Below are positions 55,719 through 64,000 of a stretch of 64,000 bases of DNA, piece after piece. The notes under the pieces are model-generated. The model worked only from the letters and a program-made list of their open reading frames with translations, made no database searches and was not told where the DNA came from. Made by a program: the position numbers and the translations under genes. Source of the DNA: Nereocystis luetkeana (lineage: Eukaryota > Sar > Phaeophyceae > Laminariales > Laminariaceae); contig JARUPZ010000014.1 of the NCBI GenBank assembly GCA_031213475.1, positions 6,664,174 through 6,728,173 on the forward strand. The letters run 5' to 3'. Position 1 is the first letter of the stretch. Every line of letters begins with the position of its first letter.

Positions 55719-58292
55719 AGTTTGGGTGACCACTCGACCGAGTGCCACAGAGGGCGGCTGACATAAAATGAGCTAAACGTAGCCCCGGCCACCGTACACC
55801 TTAGTCAGAGCTCCCCCCGTTCTTCTGTGGGGAACCTTGGTGGAACCTCAGGTGGGTCCCCCGCCGTAGCCCGTTCGGGTTGTTCTTGCGGAGCATGCGG
55901 CAAGAGACGACGGAGGGTAGTAGCGCGAGGGAAGGTATACGCCCTACTCGGGGGAGGCGATCGATGCGTCTGTTCAGCTAGGACTAGGGGTGTCGAGCAG
56001 GAATCGACATTTTCGGGTGTCTGACTATTTGCGTGTTACGCTCAGTGTCTCCGAGCAGAGCACGCTCTCCAGGGGAAGGGGAGAGGCGCCACGTCTGTTC
56101 GGCTACTATTATAGGTGTCAAGCAGAAATAAACTATTTTCGGTTGTCTTGTCTATCTGCATGTTTACGTATCGTCTTGGAGATAAGCGTCTAGCGGAAGA
56201 GCCGGAAGGAGTAGGCCCGACCCAGAACCCTGACACGATCGCGTCGGACAGACGGAGGGTGGCAGGCGTGGTTTCGCTCCTGCATTAGAATCCAGCATCC
56301 TGCCTAGTTGCTGCTCGTGAACACGGTCGTCCATAGCGGGTGGGCGCGTCACGCAATCTATGTGCTTTAGTCGATGCTCGGTAGCATCGAGCACCATCGA
56401 AGTGTCAGCGTTCGCACGTAAGCACGGCACATAGGTAGGGTTCTGCCGTTAGTCTGCGTGTACGTATTGTAGTGTTTGGTACATACTGTAGTCCGGTAGC
56501 AAGAAACGCGGCGGAATCCCTCGAACCCGCAAGTTCCAAGACGTTTCGTCTGAAAGAGTAGCAATGTCGCACGAATCGCTGAGTCCGAAGTGGATACATT
56601 TCCATGAGCAGCCGTGTCGCTTTGCAACTGTGTGCCCGTATTGCTGGTAAAATTAGAGAGGTAGGTCTGGAGCTACTACAAAGGTTACATAACCTCGTAC
56701 CCTTCGATATCGACCCGTAAAAATATTTATGGGAGCAAGGTAGACTCGCTATTAATAGTGGGGCCTCAATTGTTCAGAGTATATTGCGTGTTTTCACAGC
56801 AGTGAAGCGATCGAACCATAGAGTAAACTTGAGGGAAATGTTTGATTCCAACCAGTTACGTATCTGGGTAAAACGGATCAAACGGCGGCGAAGATCCTTA
56901 GCATGTGGTGCTCTGCGTGATTTCCGGCCATTCCGGCTGAGGAGTAGGCCTTGGGCCACGATTGGTTAGCTTTCCTGGTGCCCCTTCATCGCAGGTGATT
57001 CGATGTATCATTTATGGATATGATCTGAGCCACTGCCTGGTATACAATATGGATGACCTTGGCGTTTGACGTATGCCTTTCATTGACTTCTTAGGCAGAA
57101 ACGGCGCGGACAGTGTACCCGCGCCCGCCCGCTAGTTGTAGGCCACTCGCGGGTGTTCACAATCGATGTCTCGATACACCCTGCCGTTTGGGGCGTGCAC
57201 CGACAGCTTCTTCGATTTCAAGAGGTCGGTCGTCGCCGCGCGCCAATGCACTTCGATCGAACTCGGATATTCATGAGTCTAACTTGCATAATGGGGTATC
57301 GGCAACTCCAAGTCACAGCTCGGAGCGTTTGGCGTTCTAATTGTTGTGTATGGTAGTGCAGTGTTAGCCTTGTACTTCGCATCAGTACAATGACGAGTTT
57401 TGCTGTACCTGCGGTATGGCTATCTGCAGAGCGGAACACTTTTGTAGCAGTACCCCCATATCGGAAGCGCTTCCAGCTGTCAGCTGTCCGGCTATCATGG
57501 CGCCGGTCGGGTATGGCACAGCTCCTTCGCTGCTCTGGAATCTATCGTGAGGACCGCGTGTTCACAAACACAAAGAGACAACGGTGCTTTCAAATTTACC
57601 CACCACCAGAGTGGAGAGGTTCTAAAACGTGGAACACATCTCCTACCTCACGCGTGCTAAACACACGCTGATGTAGGTTGACCTATGCCGCCGCCGGTCG
57701 TCTTAATTTTCGGTTTCGGTTCTCTTTAGAGCCCCCACGCAACGATGTGCCTTGTATGCCGAAACGTCCGCCCGCGACCGATTTTTGACAGCAAACGCGC
57801 GCTACAACCGAGAAAGCGCTGGGAAAACAAATCCGCGCGTTTACGACGACAAAAAAAATCCGACTCACCCAAGCTCCTTTACCTCAGTACCGTGGGGATG
57901 CCATAGGGTTTTACGACGTAATTCGTCGTGCAGGCTTGGATTGTTCTTCGTCGGGTATACGCACTTTTGAGCTTTTTTCCCATGGCGGGGGTTGGGGGGA
58001 AGTATATGGGCGCTTCCAAGGAGGAGCCTCGGAGTTTATAAGGTTATACCTTACCGTAGCGCACGTCAGGCACAGGCCGCAGGCTCGGTTTTGTTGCGGG
58101 TACCCCGGAGCTTCCCGTTGGGGAGGGGAGGGGGGGGGCACACCCCAAGGACAGGGTCGCCGGAGCCACGGTTGTGCTGGTACTCGTGACCGTTCTTCGA
58201 AACATCAAGCCGGTTAGACGTCTGCCCCAAAGGGCACACCACGCTGCTGTAATGAGATAACCTGTAAAGCATACAAGAAGGCGTTAACGCCA
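55719..58292. other. No gene recognised
   Basis: A local near-duplication links 55988-56055 and 56100-56170 (GTGTCGAGCAGGAATCGAC versus GTGTCAAGCAGAAATAAAC, each followed by TTTTCGG-TGTCT). Short open frames on both strands have no supporting splice sites. Confidence 0.4.
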
Positions 58293-58530
58293 GAGGTGTT
58301 CTGCGATAGAGGTCCACCCCAACTTTTCTTCAGGCTCCGCACCTAACCCAAAAACTGACTCATGCAAAAATTGGATAGCATCCCGAGGAATACTCCCATG
58401 GCCCAACAATGCCTAATACGTCGTTTTTGGAAACAAGATTGGCATATCGACGGTTTTGAGCTAAGGAGCACCGTCATCCAGAAAACGTTGGCGAAATGTG
58501 TTACCTCTATCGTATATCGTAGAACGCGTC
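58293..58530. mobile_element. MITE family B, copy 4
   Basis: Left end GAGGTGTTCTGCGATAGAGG, right end CCTCTATCGTATATCGTAGA then ACGCGTC. The right end has a small internal duplication (ATCGTATATCGTA). Confidence 0.75.
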
Positions 58531-58823
58531 GCCATTGGGTCCCCGAGATGGCGACCAAACAGAATGGTAAAGGCTGCTTGAGTATGACCAACAGTTACGA
58601 GAGCAGGGTGCGGGTCCAGAACTACGGGTGGTATGCTGTTGCTCCCGTGCCGTGTACCTGCGCCTCCTTGCGAATGAAACGCGGACAAACCGCTTCGTAT
58701 TTCATCTGCCTTGCCAACTCACGCAGCTGCCGCTGCTGCAATCGCCGGGTTGGCGTCGTCCATGCCCCCCCCCCCCCCCCCCCCCGCCCCCGCAGAAAGT
58801 GACACGCCAGACAGCTTTGCCAA

Positions 58824-58928
58824 ATCTGGGGACCATCGTAAATAGGACCACGTATTGTTAGTACAATTGCGGAGATATAGGGGTTTTTGTCTGTACCGTA
58901 GGTCCTATTTACTGTGGTTCCCCGTAAT
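58824..58928. mobile_element. MITE family A copy (A15)
   Basis: Left end CTGGGGACCATCGTAAATAG, right end TACTGTGGTTCCCCGTAA. Interior TATTGTTAGTAC and CTGTACCGTAGG. It lies beside a C run at 58762-58783. Confidence 0.8.
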
Positions 58929-60414
58929 TTACGTACTGTAGTGGAAGTGTGTGTGTTGTGACTGTTTCATCTCGATGTACCCTGGCCTCCAGAACGAAAA
59001 CACGATCCGGGCCGGACACAAACAAAACAAATTCACGTGAGGGCAAGAAGCGGAATCGAACAATTAGCGAAAATGAGAGTGAGAATACGCCCTCACCTTG
59101 AACGCCAATGGGCGACTCCGAAAAGCGTTGAAGCCTGCGTTAGACGCGTGCTAGAGTAGCGCTATCGTAGCAGCTACGGTAGATTTGATGAGGATCCTTA
59201 CTTGAGCAAAATCGTTTTTGAGCAGAAGCTAAAACTGCGACGCGACGAACAGTCCCCAAGCCAAGGTATACCATCGACACGCTACTATTTATACAGAAAA
59301 CAATAATATTTTATTGTTTTTGTTGTTTCCTGCCGACTATGTGCCGGACATTATCCGTTCCAGAATGAAAAAACCTGGAAAAATATAATCGTCGAATACC
59401 ACCACACGTGGTAAAGCACCCATGGTGTCCCGACGGTATTGGGGTAAAGATTTCGGCCCGTCAGTCATAAAACAATGAAACATATGTGTTTGGGTTAAAT
59501 ATGCCGTGAGGCATGCACAATCGTAGCGATCCACAGTAGCACGTGGGTTTCCTTCCAGCGCATTCGGTACAATGGTAGACCAACGTTGTGTACACGGCAA
59601 ACATAGCTAACCCTAATGCAAAACTTTGGGCCAAGCGGAGCAGTCCCGATCATGAGCCTAGGCCAGTCAGGCCCAATCTTGAACAGGTGGCGAGGTCCAC
59701 TGACTCGCACGGCGGGCAATATATATGGTCAGAAGGATCTCTCGAATACCCTCTGAACCCCCCACGTCCGCTCCAAAGACACGGGCAGGGTGGACCTCGC
59801 CCACAAAAAACACCCAATCTGATCAATACCACAGAACCTTGTTGTGGCGGACACCATCCTCGGAAACAACGTTGAGCGCTGTCATTCGTGTACTGCAGGA
59901 TTTAGCGTAGCACTCGCCTGAACAACTCCTTGAACCAACTTTCTTACTGCAGAAGTCCTCTAAACAGTGAGCCTCGTGTTCGCCTTATGTTCTCAGAAGG
60001 TTATTCTCTCTTCTCGTGGGCCTACACTGTTGCAATGGTTGGGTAGGTCCTCCGCTTCCTAGGGGAGGATCTCGGTCGATAAAAAACAGCGTCTAGGCGC
60101 AAACTGGGATTGGCATACACGCCACGCCCCTTGTCGCGCGTTGCACGATCGACCGACACGCGTTGCACGAGTGACCGAGACGCGTTCACATGATCAACCG
60201 AGACGCGTTGTTGGGCAGCGTATTACACATGTATCTGGAAGGGCAAAAAGAAAAAATCGAAGAATTTACGCTCGACCAATCCGTAGGAGGTTGTACCACA
60301 TCGTTATTTCTCTTATTGTGGACAGCGTTGCACAAAGCACAGTAGTAGAGCAAGGCAGTGGTCGTAGCCGGGTGGTCGTCGCGTTTGTTTAGCTCCTCGC
60401 AGGAGAAGGTCGCT
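58929..60414. other. No gene recognised
   Basis: Unremarkable sequence with short open frames. No repeats of the families above are seen, apart from isolated words. Confidence 0.4.
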
Positions 60415-60497
60415 ATTACGGGGGACCATAATAAACAGGCCAAAACACGTTCAGTAAATCTTGTACCGCAGGTCCTATTTAATATCCCCCCCCGTAA
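60415..60497. mobile_element. MITE family A copy (A16), internally shortened
   Basis: Left end TTACGGGGGACCATAATAAA and right end TTTAATATCCCCCCCCGTAA are separated by a shorter interior (about 83 bp in total versus 105-110), still containing AGTAAATC and TGTACCGCAGG. Confidence 0.8.
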
Positions 60498-60739
60498 ATC
60501 TCTTACCCGAAACACCAACTCCAGAGACGTTCCTTTGCGCCATCCAGCCGACCTTTCTCTTCGCTACGCGGTGCTGCTCCAAAAACAACGTACCATGTAT
60601 CGCTGTAGTAAGCTTATCGTACCACCGTAACTAACCGGAATGCTGATGAGTGCTCACATGAGGAGCTCAAACCGGTCACAAGATACAAACGGCGCATGCT
60701 ACGATATAAGTCTAGCGCTTTTGGGGGAAAATAGTGTCT

Positions 60740-60960
60740 GAACGACGGGGCTCCTTACCCCCGGATCGTCGGAACTGAATTCTCGTTTAACAAATCAGTT
60801 ATAGATGCGTATACCTGGGCCACTAATCAACAATAATTGTATTTAATGTTCATGAAGTCAGTTTTTGGGTGACTTATTGACGGTTAAAGAGCTCCTCATG
60901 CGGCGAGCCTCAAAAGACAGAAAACGGTGTACCTCTACTGCTCTAGCATGTGCCATTGAG
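60740..60960. mobile_element. Decayed MITE family B copy
   Basis: GACGGGGCTCCTTAC near the left, GAGCTCCTCATGCGGCGAGC internally and GTGTACCTCTACTGC near the right follow family B order, but the terminal repeats are eroded. Confidence 0.5.
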
Positions 60961-61895
60961 CAAAAGTGTGAAACTCCTACCGTAGGAAAAGCCGGCAACC
61001 GGCAAATAGCCGGTAACTCCTCTCACGGCCCGACGTCCTGACCACGCATCGTACGATCAATCACCTGTCCAGTGTGGTCAGCAGCAGCAGCAGCAGCCCA
61101 CGAAGAGACGCAATGTTCTCGGTTTCTTGGTATCCTGCATAAGCTACCACAGCCACAGAAGTCTGCTGACTGGGGCTGAACAATCAAGTGTGCTGATGTA
61201 TGATACCGATAACAACTTCGGTTACACACGACTACCTACACCCTTTCTCCTGACCATTGTATATGGCGATGTATGGCGTCATCGTTTCTAACGCTCACCA
61301 GCACACCCCACTCTACGCGGTTCGGGCCCTGTGTTATGTGCCTTGATCCAAGACAGTTGGCTCGTAATTGTGCAGTGCACACATATCATCGGTTTCTGGT
61401 ATTGCTCGTCGTGGATGATATATGTGTACAGTAGGACATCTGCCTCGAAGCGAAAATAAACAGGGGGTGTGGTTACGTTCCACCATTCGTCCCTCTCCCT
61501 CCCCCCCCCCCCCCCCACAAACACCAACACCGGTACTGGAAAAAAGGCGACAGCTTCGCCACGCCATTAGGCTATATTCCCATCATCGCTCGCGCCTCTG
61601 GCACTTTGGCCGCACACCCTATCCCCCTGCTACATTCCACCCAATCTAACCATGGTCTTGGTTTATTGTGACGAATTCCTTCTTCCATCTCTGATATTCC
61701 CGTTGTGGTCTATGATCTGGAATCTTGACTTGTCAGCCAATCGCCTGACGTGATTTCTACCAGAGAAGAGAAGGAAGCACACAGCACCTTCCCCCACGGT
61801 CGCGCCCCCGAGAGCACTTCCTCGATAAATACATAGGACCAAACGCTTGACCGCGGAAGGGGTTCGTTTCGACGTCACTCGATTGGGTCCCCACA
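60961..61895. other. No gene seen; C run
   Basis: CAG repeats at 61080-61096 and a C run at 61500-61517. No supported exon. Confidence 0.4.
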
Positions 61896-62058
61896 TCAGC
61901 TCTTGGCAGCTTTATTCAATCCTGGGTCCAACCACTTCTTTCTCGCGGTAAGGTCCTTCGCCACGGGGTTCGTTGCTGCTGTTGCGACAACAAAATACAT
62001 GGGCGTCCGGGCACGGGTGAAGTACGGAGCCCCTCGCCCGACCCGTGTAAACCCGGCA
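61896..62058 (-). CDS. Possible terminal exon of an unknown minus-strand gene
   Basis: On the minus strand, ATCATTTTAGCAG is a good acceptor ending at 62059. It is followed by an open frame of 53 codons to TGA at 61898-61896. The protein (GRGAPYFTRARTPMYFVVAT, then KDLTARKKWLDPGLNKAAKS) has a hydrophobic core and a basic tail, suggesting a small membrane or organelle protein. I do not recognise it and found no upstream exon. Confidence 0.35.
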
Positions 62059-63456
62059 CTGCTAAAATGATCGGCGTCATAGGTACCCCTCCCTCCCCAA
62101 CCCTCACACCAGACCAAACACGAATGACATATTACGACAGATTATCGGTACGCTTATTGGGTTGCTGGGTTACACCCCCATCGATACGTCGACCCTACCG
62201 TGGACATTACGTTGGGTGCGTTTCCCCCATCGATACACCCTCTCCCGCCCTCCCAAACATTACGCCACTCCTGTTGCGTCCATCCATTCGACGACCCTTT
62301 ATCGTTTGCTGATAGTACAGTGGGGGTGGTACCCCAAGCTCTGGATACTCGTTCCCGAGCACCGAAGCCCCCAGAGACTGCCAGGCAGCCCTACCATATC
62401 GGCACCTACTTTACAAGACTGCTACCGGTAAAATGTCTAGATTACACTCCTGAAGAGGGTGAGGGTCGGGTATGCGCGACGAACCCCTCCCCCCATGTTC
62501 CTCACCACGAGTGGGCGATCTAGGCCGTCCTCCCACGCGAGTAGCCCGAGTTTTGTACGTCGCGAATATGCCGTCGTACGGAACGTTCGCCCCCCAAGTT
62601 TCGTTTCAGATGCCGGCCCGATGTTTACTAAACCTTGACGTCGCTGTTTACTAAACCTTGGCATTCGTAAACTACATTCAGGCAGTGCTCGCTCTACCAC
62701 CTCCCCATTGCCCTCTTCGTCTTGATCCCATTTTCAGGGAATTTGTTCGTTTAAAAAACCGGTGTTCGTAAGTAACCACAACAAGGCCCCGGACTACTGT
62801 AGCACCTTGCACAGGTATGCACAGGCTACACTTGAAGCGTGAGCCGTTGACGCTTTCAACACGTGGGTCGCGGTCTCGATAAAAGAGGCCGGCCGTAGGC
62901 ACCTGTCGGGTGTATCGGATACCTCGACATTCATGTACGCAAACACGAGACTACGCGCGCACGCACCTCTGGGAAAACTGACGCGAATTAGACCAGGACT
63001 CAGGGCAAAACGCAGCCGAGAATTCGACCAAGATCTGGGGAGAACACTATCATCATACCAGGTAGACGATACAAACCGATAAGGCAGTCCGCCTTGGAAA
63101 CGTACGTCGGCAACAAAAACACATTTCACACTTGCTTGAAAACCGATCAATCAATCTCTGGGGACCCGGGAACGCTGGTTTATCCGATTCTCGACACGAG
63201 GAAATTCACTCTTCTATCTATAAAAAACGTTTTCATGGTGGACGTGAGATTCGAGCTCACGACCAACGTTACCCTTTTGCCAATTTTAATCCAAGCAAAC
63301 TCAAAGTAAGTGGACTTGGAATCCTTCCATGTTTGTATCGTACGCCTGGTATGAATGAACTTCGGAACGGTTCGTACGATATACTTCTAACAAACGCCCC
63401 GCAAAAAACGGCATGTACGAAGTCTCGGCTCAAGCGCGGCCATTGCAAACTTACTA
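62059..63456. other. No gene recognised
   Basis: A short local repeat of CCCCCATCGATAC occurs at 62177 and 62225. A T-arm-like hairpin (GTGAGATTCGAGCTCAC) lies at 63245-63261 without a complete tRNA around it. Confidence 0.4.
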
Positions 63457-63561
63457 CTACGGGGGACCATAGTTAATAGGACCAAATATGTTTAGTAAAA
63501 ATGCTTAAATATATAGGTTTTTATGCAAACCATAGGTCCTGTTAACTATGGTCCCCCGTAA
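63457..63561. mobile_element. MITE family A copy (A17)
   Basis: Left end CTACGGGGGACCATAGTTAA, right end TTAACTATGGTCCCCCGTAA, flanked by TA on both sides. Interior GTTTAGTAAAAATGC. Confidence 0.9.
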
Positions 63562-63757
63562 TAGACGAACGTAGAGTGCTTTAGTGCACCAAACCTTTTC
63601 TTAGTATTGGGTTTAGCGATAACATACGCCTGTCGACATCCAGCATACCCAGCAGCACGTCGTGTTCATGCTGATTGTAAGCATTCATAATATAAGAGTT
63701 ACCCTGATACAAGCTTTGTTTGGTCCCAACCCTCCAAAGCTGCAAGACAATACAGCA

Positions 63758-64000
63758 GTTAGCTCATTGCCTATAAAGGAGGCAAGTCGCCCCGGTGGTA
63801 TTTTCATAACGCCCCCCCCCCCCCGATTTGCGCCCACAGTATAACTGATTCCGCGAGTTCGAATCCGACCGCAGGGATGAATTTTCTGTCACTACAAAAA
63901 CAGAACAATCGGAATTGTCTTTTGAGAGCGCGTGGCGTGGGTAGGCGCAGTTCGACGCCAGTCGACGAGAAGAGAGCGTGCTGAAGTACTCTCGTGATAC
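63758..64000 (+). repeat. tRNA-derived SINE-like repeat, copy 2, cut by window end
   Basis: An A-box-like TTAGCTCATTGCC (63759-63771) and a B-box-like GAGTTCGAATCC (63855-63866) are separated by a C run. From 63922 the body TTGAGAGCGCGTGGCGTGGG matches copy 1 at 11360 for about 80 bp. RNA polymerase III promoter boxes followed by a shared non-tRNA body are typical of SINEs. Confidence 0.55.

Noticed and set aside
63228-63300. tRNA gene on the minus strand
   Set aside because: Only a T-arm-like hairpin is present. The D arm, anticodon arm and acceptor stem cannot be drawn.
1-64000. LTR elements, other virus-like elements or LINEs
   Set aside because: I looked for reverse transcriptase, integrase, capsid or polymerase motifs and paired long terminal repeats and found none that I can support.
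1-64000. Bacterial operons, ribosome binding sites or riboswitches
   Set aside because: Spliced genes, telomere-type DNA and MITE density show nuclear DNA, so such features are not expected and none was seen.

Overview
The window looks like nuclear DNA of a large-genome eukaryote. It is most likely a stramenopile alga and could be a brown alga. This assignment is an inference from four observations: GT-AG introns of 0.2 to 4 kb, a TTAGGG-type interstitial telomere stretch, long C/G homopolymers, and a nuclear SpoIIIAA/Ycf45-type ATPase. Gene density is very low. I can support two recognisable genes, the end of a third unknown gene, and one possible terminal exon. The rest is dominated by short inverted-repeat (MITE-like) elements and other repeats.

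Layout. At 183-3502 (+) lie the last two exons of an unrecognised gene that enters from the left. At 8548-13127 (-) is an Hsp20/alpha-crystallin small heat shock protein, split by a 4.0 kb intron full of repeats and convergent with the first gene. From 13.1 to about 32.7 kb I recognise no host gene. This stretch holds a 2.25 kb composite inverted-repeat element (15754-18004), several local tandem duplications, and a 6.36 kb inverted-repeat element with arrays of CTCTNNAGAG-type palindromes at both ends (22140-28492). From about 32.9 to 53.6 kb (+) lies a 17-exon gene joining an EXD1-like 3'-5' exonuclease domain to a complete SpoIIIAA/Ycf45-type P-loop ATPase. Its exon junctions agree in phase throughout, and the ATPase junctions also agree with family order. 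A second composite element and several MITEs sit inside its introns. From 53.6 to 64 kb there are mostly repeats, one possible terminal exon at 61896-62058 (-), and a tRNA-derived SINE-like repeat running off the right edge.

Most noteworthy points: (1) the apparent exonuclease-like/ATPase fusion, whose exonuclease part seems to lack its first catalytic aspartate; (2) two distant copies of a composite element that uses MITE termini to carry about 1.1 kb of shared cargo, one copy carrying a further nested insertion; (3) the 6.36 kb element with palindrome arrays; (4) a strongly over-represented 9-bp palindrome, TACCWGGTA, concentrated at 8-35 kb; (5) a decayed duplicate of the Hsp20 3' coding end beside the real one. 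All coordinates come from reading by eye. Family names rest on recognised motifs, not on database searches.
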